From NCBI RefSeq assembly GCF_000004825.1, contig NW_008805065.1:682001-746000 (forward strand): 64,000 nt of DNA, read 5' to 3'. Shown here in pieces: positions 10,908 to 20,956 of this stretch. Source of the stretch: Heterostelium album PN500 (taxonomy: Eukaryota; Evosea; Eumycetozoa; Acytosteliales; Acytosteliaceae). Made by a program: the position numbers and the translations under genes. The notes under the pieces were generated by a model. The model did not search any database and was not told the origin of the DNA. It worked only from the letters and a program-made list of their open reading frames with translations. Each line of letters starts with the position of its first letter. Position 1 is the stretch's first letter.

Positions 10908-11261
10908 AATACAAAAATATCAATAAATTTTGTCCGATAAACTGACACTATTACTTTTTTCACAGGAACAAAAAAACAACTGTAAAATGAAAAACAATTC
11001 ACAAAAGATATCTAGTTTTACCCAGTTTGTAAAGAAATTTGTTCTTTGTGATCGAAATTCTATAATTAGAATCAACTTGTCAAAGATTTAAAATATATTA
11101 ATTAAAATTTTAATAAGTTATTTATAAAATTGTTTTTTTTTTGGTTTAAATAGATTTTATTTTAATTTATTATATTATCAAGCATTGATAAACTTAATAT
11201 TGGAGTTGATATCGAAGGTTTAATAATATTTGAGAGCATATTATACCAATTTTTTGATTGT
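10908..11261. other. Intergenic region between convergent genes
   Basis: About 350 bp of A/T-rich 3' flank shared by two convergent genes. No exon or RNA gene seen. Confidence 0.5.
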
Positions 11262-11966
11262 TTACTTGTGGAAGAGGTAACCGAGCATGTTGAAGACGGT
11301 GATGATGAAAATGAAACAGAAGAAGATGGCTAACCAAACGTAGACTGGGTTCTCGTAGTAACGACCTGGTGACCATTCAGCAGAGTGTGGGGTGGCGTAT
11401 TTACCTGGGAAAACACAGGTTCTTGGCTTACCCTTACCTTCGTTACCTGACTCAGCGTCGTTCTTTCCATTGTTTCCGGTGTAGTCGCAAAGTCTGCAAC
11501 GACCTTCGATACAGTAACCTTGGTATTCAGTGACCATACGTTGATTAACGTTTGGATTGGATGGATCGTAGTATTGGACGGCACACTTGGTGGAGTTGTC
11601 AACACGTGGGTCAGCCAAATCACCGGATTCGAGTGGAATACACTTGGCGTGGTTGTATGGGAACTTTTGGCATGAACCGAAACGATCCTATTAATTTTGA
11701 AGAGGAAAAAAAATTAGAATAATTTCTATCTATGAAAAAAATAGTATGATTTCTGAGTGATGGACACTTACCAAATCTCTCATATTTTTAATATTGCAAT
11801 ATTCGTTCAATGCGCAATCGGCATTGGATTTACATGAAACACAGTATCCACCAAAACAGTATTGGTCGGAGCTACATTCGTGTTGCTCTAAGCAAGTCTT
11901 TTTGTTGGCTTGAGCGGTGGAGGCAAGAACTGCCAAAAGTACAACTACAAGTGCGAAAGTTCTCAT
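11262..11966 (-). CDS. Cys-rich single-pass membrane protein
   Basis: Two exons, 11966-11772 and 11687-11262, give 206 residues. It has a signal peptide (MRTFALVVVLLAVLASTAQA), a lumenal or extracellular region with about 13 Cys in pairs (ECSSDQYC, YCVSC, ADCALNEYC, GYCIEGRCRLCDY), and a C-terminal membrane span (VYVWLAIFFCFIFIITVF) with a six-residue tail (GYLFHK). The Cys spacing resembles small EGF- or Dickkopf-like modules, but I cannot name the family. The predicted topology is type I. The protein reads clean in both exons and codon use is typical of an expressed gene. The splice is phase 0 with consensus GTAAGT...TAATAG. Confidence 0.8.
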
Positions 11967-13241
11967 TGTATTTTATATATATATATACGTGATTTATTTA
12001 TAGATAGAAAGATAAATTTATATAAATAAAGTTTGGTTCGATTGAATTGATTTTGGAAACTTTAACCTAGTGTTTGACCTACTGATTGAATTACAGTTTA
12101 TTTTTATTTATTTTTAATTTTTTCTTAAATTAACTATCAAAAAAAATTATCAAAAAAAAAAATTCTATTAAAAACAAACAAAAAAAACAAATGTTGATTT
12201 CTGTGGTGTGTTATGAATTCTATGTTTATTCAAATTCTGATTGTTTTCGACTCAATGGGGTAGGACCTCAATATCATGGTCTCGATGAAAAACTTTTTTT
12301 AGTTTTGTCCAAATTGAAAAAAACTCAAATATTTTTTGATCAAAAAAAAAAAAAAAAAAACTAACCGTCTACTTAAAAATACACCCCACTGACCGTTCAT
12401 TTTAGGCATCGAAAATCTTTCAGTTTGTTTTTTAGAAATTTATTTTAAGATATTTTTAAGTTTTGATTCTATGCACGTCACAAAATTGGGTAATTTCAAA
12501 GAAGTTTTTTTTTTTCAACAACATCATTCACCATGCGTTTTTGATCTCGTGAATGTTGTTAGTGAGTAGAGTAGACCTTGGCAAGTTTAAGGCGCCCAAA
12601 TTCAATAAGATTACAAAAAAACTGAAAAAAGTAAAAAGGTGCAAAAACTATTAAAAAATTAAAAATAAAAAAATACATATTTGTTGATGGGCTTAGATGA
12701 TCAGTTTCAGAAAATCTTTGAATTTGTGTCAAATTTTATTGTTTTTTTTCTGATGGTGGTTGTGTTGATCTCTCAGTTGATCAAATATTTTTTCTATTTT
12801 AAAATGATTTTAGATCTCTATCTTTTCTTCATTTTTTTTGGTGTAACTTGAAAAATATTTATCAGAAATGAAAGGGGCAACCGTAGGAAGAGGCGCCTTA
12901 TCACCAAAAAAGAAATTACTCAAAAGGTGGCGGGGCATGCAATTTAATCGAACAAAAACACTTTTGTTCTGATAATCGAATTAATTGACGTTAAGTAAAT
13001 CAGTTTATTTTTAAACAAACTAAACTACCAATCAATAAGTATTCTTGTGTTTGTTAATGCAAAACCTACAATCGATAGTTTGCTTTGGTCCAATTTTTAT
13101 TTTATTTTTCTGAAAAACAAACATAAAGCTTTTTTTTTAATTAATAGGTTATATTAAAAATATTTGTATCTGATTTAATTACTTAATATATCCATATCAC
13201 TGGCAATTATACCTCTGAAGCAGTAAGTCTAAAATCTATTT
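11967..13241. other. Long intergenic region
   Basis: About 1.27 kb, mostly A/T-rich with a long A run at about 12342-12360. Two widely spaced copies of TAAGGCGCC in opposite orientation (12588-12596 and 12892-12900) stand out against the base composition. I see no coding exon. Confidence 0.4.
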
Positions 13242-13372
13242 TTAAATTACTTGACCTTTAACGTAGAATTTCTTGAATAAAATTATCTCAAAGACATGTG
13301 TTAGGATGACGACAATACCTAAGACTGCAATGGATCCAGCCAGTAGTAATAATTTAGTATTGAATTATAATG
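13242..13372 (-). other. Orphan exon-like sequence encoding a C-terminal membrane span
   Basis: Read on the minus strand, an open frame encodes LLLLAGSIAVLGIVVILTH, then VFEIILFKKFYVKGQVI and a stop. This is a convincing membrane helix with a basic tail. There is no ATG, and an in-frame stop lies just upstream with no good acceptor AG between, so no gene model can be built. It could be the last exon of a lost gene or a relic. Confidence 0.35.
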
Positions 13373-13529
13373 ATAGTAAAAATAATGATATTAAAATATG
13401 ATTACACCCCACCCTCACCAATTCCAATCAATGAATCATTTTAAATATAGTATAGAATTATACAGAGCTTACATTGGTTTTATTTTTCTTTAAATATATT
13501 ATTAGGTTACAGATGTTTTTAAATGAAAT

Positions 13530-15444
13530 CTATTTAAATATAATACACATATTACTGGCAAGTCCAGGACCAACATTATCCAAATAATTGGTAAGTAAAC
13601 CTCTGAGTCTGTTGGCAAATGAAGCGTTAAAAGACGAAAGTCTGTACTCTTGACCTTTGCCATCGAATATCTTGATCGAATCTACTGCATTTGGATAGCG
13701 TTGAGAGAAACTAGTGGTTGGAGCATCATCTACAAACGCACTATACGGTTTCTCATCTGAGATCTTAGATACTGCTTTCTCCAAATCCACCCACTGATAA
13801 GATTGATTACAAAGTAATTCCGATGGTTTAAATTTACCCTTTAAATTTGATTCAATTAGTTTCACTCTCCTTCTAAGTATATCCATCAAATCATATCATA
13901 TTTATACTTACTTTATATCGCATCTTTTGACAAGAATGAATATAATAACCCATGTAATAGTAGTGTAGTTGTGATGCTTGTTTCGATAGTTGGTTTTGGA
14001 TGTATTCGATCTCTTTGAGTGCAGTAAGTTTGCCGATCGATAAAAACTGGAAGTCAGGATCGTACAGCATGTAGACACTGGAGAGACAGTGCGGTAGGAT
14101 GTCGACGATACCGAGAGCAGCAAGCTTACCATCGATTCTGTAGTACTGATGGAACGAACCGAATCCAGTTTCTGGTATCTCTATGATTCTGTTCTCTCTC
14201 TTACTGTAGTAGCCCTCCTTGGAGTACGGCACAAACACCAACGGACTATCGACAAGGAATCGAGTGAATCCCTCTGGTTTCTTTGGCTCCACCTCTTTAT
14301 GTACAATACGTTGATATTTACAATACAATTGGAATACTTCCTCTGTATACTCTGCTCTTCTAATAGTTATCTAGATAATTGGAAAAACAAACAGCAAACA
14401 ACAACATAAGTAAATAAACAAACACAACAAACAACGATATTATTAATATTACTTACTTCTAATTTATGTTTTGGTTCAATTGATTTTGGAATACTATTAC
14501 TATTGTTATTATTAGAGTGCTTTTGTTTTGTTGTTGATGATGATGTTGTTGTTGTTAAATGAATATTAATATGATTATCTTTTAGGAATATATCTTTGAT
14601 TAAAGATGAAAGATCTGGTTGTTCTTTTAGTCTTTGGATGATACTGTTCTCGATGAACTTATCGAATGAACTTGAAGATGTTTCTTCTATTCTCTGTTTG
14701 TGTACTAATAGAGGTGCCACACTACATGAATATTGTGCACCGCCGACCAACTTTTGGAACTTTGGAGTATTGCATCTCACCAGCAGATGATTCAATACAT
14801 GTTGTTTAGATTGTTCATCAATTCCAATCAATGAATCATTAAAATATTGTTTTAAATATAAATTTAATTGATTTAGAATATCATTATTATTATTATTAGT
14901 TGTTGTTGATGTTGTAGATGTAGGTGTTGGTGTTGTAGTTGTGTTTGTTGTTAATGTCGATGTTGTTGTTGTTCTAGATGATGATGTTGATTTAATTTCA
15001 GATTTAGCATGTAAATCATCATATTTAATATAGTTTTCGAAACGATTATAGACTTGTTTGTTATCTTTAGTCTGCTTGAATCGGCATACATCCAACCTGA
15101 TAGTGTACTGTGGGCAACAAGTGCTTTCATTTACATTATCAGGTCTATAGATGTATGACCCTGACCTGCGCCATCCCGTGTCACACAACGCCTGATAGTC
15201 GTCAACAGTCAATTGTTTTGCGTCAATACCTAACATAAATAAAAAAAAACAAACATAATAAATAAAACAAAACAAAATAAAACAAAACAAAATATAATAA
15301 ATGTTAATAGCTAGTTATTATCTCTATTTCTATCTATATAAACATACCATATGATATTCTACCGATATCGGATTGATAACAATAGTGACACTCTGAACTA
15401 TTTTTACCATATGGTGTAACATATGATGTATTTGGTTTAAACAT
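13530..15444 (-). CDS. ate1: Arginyl-tRNA-protein transferase (ATE1)
   Basis: Four exons: 15444-15348, 15229-14457, 14370-13912 and 13838-13530 (545 residues). ATE1 transfers Arg from Arg-tRNA to N-terminal acidic residues, marking proteins for the Arg/N-degron pathway. The N-terminal domain has the conserved Cys set (CHYCYQSDIGRISYG and TCCPQYTIRL) and the GWRRSGSYIYRP motif. The catalytic C-terminal domain shows FGSFHQYYRIDGKLAALGIVDI, YMLYDP and MGYYIHSCQKMRYK, then GKFKPSELL spliced in phase 0. Thr/Asn-rich inserts lie at about residues 100-140 and 230-290. The C-terminus is short. All splice phases agree and no damage is seen. A 22-bp piece of exon 2 is repeated just downstream of the gene. 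Confidence 0.93.
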
Positions 15445-15753
15445 TGTTTAAAATTGTATAAATAATAAATAAACAAACAGATATATTGACAAAAAATATA
15501 TAAATAAACAAAATTAAATTAAATTAAACAATTTACAATTTAGCTTGAACAAGTTCTCATAGAAACTGAATTTTTTAAAAATTCCCCAAGAAAAAAAATA
15601 ATTGTTTTTATTGATGGTGCTGATATGAGGGAAGCAAGCTTTCCTTTCATTCCCACCAAAATGGTACAACCAATCATCAAACAAATTATTTATTAATAGT
15701 TAATAGTTTGTTCGTTTTTGTTTATTTTCCATTAAAATAGAAAGAATATATAG
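15445..15753. promoter_or_regulatory. Divergent intergenic region between ate1 and cullin-like gene 1
   Basis: About 310 bp between two divergent genes, A/T-rich. It must contain both promoters; no named element is recognised. Confidence 0.4.
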
Positions 15754-16423
15754 ATGGATGAAAGAAAGAGAATTACTTATAAAGAGGAAATGGATGAATA
15801 TCGAGCATTGAGTGTAGAGTCTGCAAAACAAATATTAGAGAATTGCAATGTCAATACAAAAGAGTATATGAATGGCTACAAGAATGTCTATAATTTCGTG
15901 TCGATGGCAGGTGAGACACAATATCATGATCAACTCTATAATGAAATAAAATCAAACATTGAAAACTATTTGATCGTTGCCAAATCTGAACAACTTTGTT
16001 TATCATTTACATCTTACAACAATAACAATAATAAAAATAGCAACAATAACAATGAAAATGAACAAAAAGATAAAGAAAAAATAATTCATTCATTAATTAC
16101 GTTGTGGTTAAACTTTAAGAAATCTATAAAACTACTAAAGAATATGTTGGAACCACTTGCAAGATCAAACCATTACTTTGAAGGAAAAAAGAATGTTATT
16201 ACCTTTGGTTATTTTCAATTCAAACATATTATCATTGAATCGATATCATTACAATCGATAGGAATAAATATTCAAAACCTTGAAAACAATGAAATGTAAG
16301 TATTAATATTCATTGTATTCATATATCATTTTTACAATAAATACTAATAAATACTTTTACATTGTTCATTCATTCTTAATATATAGGTATTTATCAATGT
16401 TACAGGAAATAGATAGTCAATAA
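15754..16423 (+). CDS. Single-repeat cullin-like protein 1
   Basis: Two exons, 15754-16295 and 16387-16423, give 192 residues. The chain resembles only the first cullin repeat: an N-terminal helix (ESAKQILENCNVNTKEYMNGYKNV), LYNEIKSNIENYL, an Asn/Lys-rich insert, then LITLWLNFKKSIKLLKNMLEPL and a final helix. True cullins run on for more than 700 residues; this one ends right after the repeat (LSMLQEIDSQ). In cullins the first repeat contacts the substrate adaptor (SKP1 in SCF). A free first repeat could bind adaptors without ligase activity, but that is inference. The gene at 18224-18901 has the same design and the same phase-2 intron near its end. Confidence 0.65.
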
Positions 16424-16665
16424 TAGGCTCCCATTAACTTTCAATTGAAAGATCATGTGTTTGACAACTTCTTTCACAAATCTACGTATGATATAATGCT
16501 GAGTAAAGCGATCACTAAACATACATGCCTGCTCTTTGTCCATAGGTAAACCTTAACTCTTTTTTTTTAACCAAAGTAAAAATTTATAAAGAAATAATGA
16601 AATAATGAGAATCAATTAATTAATTAAATAAATAAAATGTATCAAATCAAAACAAGATTGTGGAT

Positions 16666-17959
16666 TCAAATGAAGATAAATAATAAATAAATGATTATAT
16701 TGAGAATTCCTGCTATAGATAAGATTGATTTCTGCTCGGTCTGTGCTTTTGATTGAACAACTTCATCATCTTCGCTATGTAGATTAACTAGATCTGTTTT
16801 GACTATTAAACCATTTGATTTTAATTGTGAATGTACAATACCACTTGTAGTTGTTGATATAGTTGATATAGTTGATGATGACGATGATGTCGATGTAGTT
16901 GATATTGTTGTTGGTTGTGATTTTGTCGATGGTTGTGATGATGATGGTCTAGTAGTAGATGGTAATTTTGATAAAGGCGGATGTGGTTTCATACTAGGTG
17001 GTAATGATGGAAAGAGTAATGATTTAGATAAAGTTGGTGATGATGATGATAATGATAATGATTGTGATTGAGATGGTTGAGCAGCTGATGATGATGATGA
17101 TGATATTAGTGGAGAAGTTGTGACTGACGATGAAGGTGTGCGTGTTCCACTTGAAATCCTTGATTGAATGTTGCTGTTGTCAACATCATAGTGTTGATTA
17201 ATAATAATAGGTGCTGTTGTTACTTTATTAAAAGGATTTGGTTGTGATTGTAGTTGTGATTGTAGTTGATAATCATCATTGTGATTGATATTGTTATTTA
17301 TATGTTGTCCATTCTCTTTATCTTGATCTTTATCTTGATCTTTATCTTTATCTTTATCTTTATCAATTGAATTCTTTCTAGATCCTTGTGATTCACTCTT
17401 TCTCTTTGAACTCTTGAATGTTTTCTCCATCATTTCCTCTAGAGTTTCAGAATATATCTTTTGTAGGGCATCCAATTTTGGAATTTTAAATTTTTTAATT
17501 TCAATCAACTTTAACTCTACAATAGTAATAAGATAATAAGATAAGATATTGTAATGTAATGTAAATTATTAATCTAAATTAATGTAAAGTAAAGTAAATA
17601 GGATATTAATATTATTATTAATTACTCTTTCGACAAGTTGTATGAAAAAAGTTCTTTGTTCCAGAGTCGATGTCAGAACGAGGTTTGAGTAGATCATAAA
17701 CTTTTTTGTGGGGAAGGTCGTGTGATTCGTTCGGAGATTGACAAAGGTACCGCGTTAGACTCTTGCATCGCTTTTCATCAAAGATTTCATTTGGAACGAC
17801 AGAGAAACATGCAACTGAATTTCTACTGAAAAACAAAAGATTGTGTAGTCTTTGTATTGATGATCTCGAAACAAATTCATCAATCACTTTTTTATGTTCA
17901 TCGTTGATTCCATAGGTTATTAAATTGGTTTTATATCCTAAATATTCAAAATCATCCAT
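16666..17959 (-). CDS. Putative tail-anchored protein with Ser/Thr-rich region
   Basis: Two exons, 17959-17626 and 17516-16666, give 394 residues. The first 135 residues are a globular region I do not recognise (YLGYKTNLITYGINDEHKK, RLHNLLFFSRNSVACFSVVP, LTRYLCQSPNES). An alpha-helical stretch follows (LDALQKIYSETLEEMMEK), then a KDKDKDQDKDQ charged run and a long Ser/Thr/Pro/Gln-rich region. The last 20 residues (SILSIAGILNIIIYLLFIFI) form a membrane span right at the C-terminus with no signal peptide, so tail anchoring is likely. It lies between the two cullin-like genes; no shared role is demonstrated. Function unknown. Confidence 0.65.
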
Positions 17960-18223
17960 CTTGATTAAAAAAAAATACAAAAATAAATTAAATAATTTTA
18001 TTATATAAATAAACTAAATACACAATGATATTTCTTTCTAAAAAAAATAATGTCTATTTTTTCATCTTTGGTGTAAATAAAAATCAATATTGGAGAGGGT
18101 ATTTTTCTTTTTAGTTTTTTGAAAAGTTTTTGGGCTGGTTTCTTTGGATTACTATCATCACCATTATTTTTTTGATTCCAAAGAAAAAATATTCATGAAA
18201 AACTAAACTGTGATATTAGCTAT

Positions 18224-18901
18224 ATGGATGAAATTTACAATAATGAAAAACTAATATGTTTGGATGTAATCAAAGAGATATTGGAGAATAATACTTTCAA
18301 TGCGAAAGAATATATGACTAAATATACGATCTTTCACCATTTTGTGGCATCCTATAGCTCTACTAAAAGAGATACTGAACAATATCATAGTGTACTCTAT
18401 AAAGATATAGAGGTGGCAATCGAAGACTATCTCAAGATGGCAATAGCCGAGCAACTTTCTTTTGAACATTTACGCAGTGGTGGCGGCGGCGGCGGCGGTA
18501 GAAGAAATGTTAGCACTAACACCAACACCAACACGACTACTACTACTACTACAGATGCCGATATAGATATAGATATAGATAGAATAGCATTCAATTCATT
18601 CGTAACACTTTGGTCGAATTTCAAGAAATCATTGAGAATCATACAGAACATGATGGACTATCTGATAAATTTGAATTCTTTTCAGCCCATTGTGATTGCT
18701 GGCTATCGAATTTTCAAAAGAGTAATCATTGAGTCGCTCACTGTACAATCTATCATCTATGATAGTCATCGAAATAATATTGAAAGTAATCTTGAAACGT
18801 AAGTTAATTCCCTTGAAGAAATGAAATTACTACTTTATTGATTTATTTTTAAACAACCATAACTATATAGTCTATCTTTAATCTTACAAGAGATTAGTTA
18901 A
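18224..18901 (+). CDS. Single-repeat cullin-like protein 2
   Basis: Two exons, 18224-18798 and 18871-18901, give 201 residues. It is parallel to cullin-like protein 1: an N-terminal helix (VIKEILENNTFNAKEYMTKY), LYKDIEVAIEDYLKMAIAEQL, a Gly/Thr-rich spacer, FVTLWSNFKKSLRIIQNMMDYL and FKRVIIESLTVQSI, ending LSLILQEIS. The intron sits in the same place and phase as in its paralogue. Only the first cullin repeat is present. The shared truncation point argues that the short form is ancestral to the pair rather than two independent breaks. A GGC/ACC/ACT triplet run in the middle is typical low-complexity spacer. Confidence 0.65.
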
Positions 18902-19105
18902 TTAATTACAATAGCGAATGTAAATTTTAGCAAATAAAATGTAAATTATCTAACTACACAGTGTATATATATTGTTTTTGATTGTTTATTTTTTACAAAT
19001 TATTATAACAAATCCTATCTTATCTTATCTTTTCTTTCTAATATTGTATGATTTTAAGCGGTGATTAAATAAATATGATGATATTACTACTACTACTACT
19101 AATGG

Positions 19106-19531
19106 TTATTGAACCATTTTCGGATTTATCGGTTTACCAGGATGTTTTGACTCATAATGCTGGTTAACCTGATTTTCATGCGTAAGCATAGCCTGTAGTT
19201 TAGAAACCATAGTTAGTTAGTTAGTTAGTAAGTATACTATATTTTGTTCAAATTATTCTATTATCTAGTATATTTCTATTCAATCTTTTTGATTATCATT
19301 CATTTTCTAACTAACACTAATCAATCACATACCATACAAATGTTACATTGAATCTTAAAAGCAGCAGCTCTATGTTCAAGTTGACTACCTTTGGCTGGTT
19401 GATTCTTCTCTTGATTTCTTTTTTGAGCGTCGATCTATCATGATACAAAGTTAACTTTTGTGTAAATAGCATTGTAAAGATAAGGTTTTATATTGATCAA
19501 TGATAAATACCTTTTGTTTACCTCTTGTCAT
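19106..19531 (-). CDS. ZNF706/At2g23090-like mini zinc finger protein
   Basis: Three tiny exons, 19531-19511, 19434-19333 and 19192-19106, give 69 residues. It begins MTRGKQKIDAQKRNQEKNQ, the 4F5-like basic start of this family, and carries one C2H2 finger: CNIC, 12 residues, H, YESK, H, followed by PGKP. Human ZNF706 has the same C-x2-C-x12-H-x4-H spacing and the same ESKHP end. The family is small, basic and conserved from plants to animals; its molecular role is poorly known. All three splice phases are 0. The finger is assembled only after the second splice, so it is not visible in any single frame. Confidence 0.88.
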
Positions 19532-19679
19532 TGTCGTTTATTGTATTGTATTGTATTGTATTCAAATTAATCAGTTAATCACAAAAAAAAAAAAAAGTAG
19601 CTATGAAGAGACAAAAAAATTTTTTTAAAAAAAAAAAAAAAAAAAAAGAAATTTTCTTTTTACAACTGTGATCTTTGCA

Positions 19680-19910
19680 ACTTCACATAACCCAATCCTA
19701 TGTATAAGTAGTCGTGGTGCATCTTGTCTATTATCCACACCAATCTTAAGATTGTGTCGGTATGATGACCATTTGTGATTCCACCAGTCAAACTGTTATG
19801 ATGAGTTATTACTATTCTATGTGGTCTGTTACTTCTGAATCACTCATCATCACCTTCAGAGAAGACATGTCTGTCTTTTTAGTCTATCTCTAAGTAAGTG
19901 ATCCTACTGA
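19680..19910. ncRNA. Possible non-coding RNA locus
   Basis: A roughly 230-bp block of balanced base composition is flanked by A/T-only DNA and has stops in every frame. On the plus strand it has two ATGATGA motifs (about 19758 and 19798), fitting C and C' boxes, and a CTGA near 19845 that could be a D box. A box C/D snoRNA is one reading. I could not find a convincing terminal stem, so this is a weak call. Confidence 0.25.
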
Positions 19911-20430
19911 TCTTTATTAATTTAACATTATTATTTTTATTTTATTTTCATCCCGACACAACAAATTTATATAATCAACAAACAAATAATAATAATAGTA
20001 ATATATTGTTAATTTATTATTATTATTAATATTATAATTATTATCTTGTCTGTAAGTGGGTGGGGTATTATTTATTATTCATTTCATTGCTTATAATAAA
20101 ATTTTTTGTGATTTTAGATCGATCTAAAATCTTGGTTGGTTTTTTTAATCAGATTATAATTTCAATTATTTTCATTTTTTTTATTTTTGGTTTTTTTTAT
20201 TTTTTGGTTTTTGAAAGCCCCAATTTCAGGAAGGCGCTAAACAAAAGTTATCAAATCATTGGTTGTATAATATTTATTTATTTATTTATTAATTTATTTA
20301 TTTATAGTATATATTAAACATAAATAACAACAACAAAGAGAAAACAGTAAAACAACTTCTGCATTTATATCAATAATAATAATAATAATAATACACTGGT
20401 GTTATTGTTTTTTAAAACAAACAAACCAAA

Positions 20431-20833
20431 ACACCCACACTTAAACACAAATATACATACTTGGGACAAAATCAACACCCAACCTAACTTAAACTAACAT
20501 AACCAACCAACCAACGAACAATAAGTTTATTGCTTCAAAAGAATAGAATCAATCAAACAATTCAATTCAAATACATATGATTGATTAAACAATAAAGAAT
20601 AGAATATAATAGAATACAATTTAATATAAAAGTTTAGAATACAAAAAATATTAATAATCAGAATAGTTTTAGAAAGAATAATTAGAAATCAATAATCATT
20701 GGATATTATTAGATGAATTTTTAGATTTAAGATCAAACATTGTTAAAACACATACATACATATAGATAAACAATTCAATACCACAAAATTGATTCTTAGA
20801 TCGATTGATTGGTTTGCTCACACACCCACTCAC
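20431..20833 (+). promoter_or_regulatory. CA-rich motifs upstream of the zizimin gene
   Basis: ACACCCACAC at about 20432 and CACACACCCACTCAC at about 20819 lie in the 530 bp before the zizimin ATG. Dictyostelid G-box elements bound by the factor GBF are GT/CA-rich of this kind. The match is by composition only. Confidence 0.25.
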
Positions 20834-20956
20834 TTTTTTTTTTTTTGTGTGGCTTTTGTAAAAACAAAAAAATAACAAAAGCCAAATATTAGCAATTAGT
20901 TAATAAATAATAGAATAATATTAAACAGATATAATATATATATATATAGATAATCA

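Larger units (their letters stand above)
19532..20956. other. Long intergenic region upstream of the zizimin gene
   Basis: About 1.4 kb with A runs near 19580 and 19630. An island at about 19680-19910 has clearly higher G+C, no open frame and no splice structure, and is treated as a possible RNA gene in the findings. The rest is A/T-rich. CA-rich patches at about 20430 and 20815 precede the zizimin start. Confidence 0.45.

Noticed and set aside
20060-20317. Hydrophobic Phe/Ile-rich frame upstream of zizimin
   Set aside because: It arises from T-rich DNA and has no splice or homology evidence. A/T-rich spacer often gives such pseudo-membrane frames.
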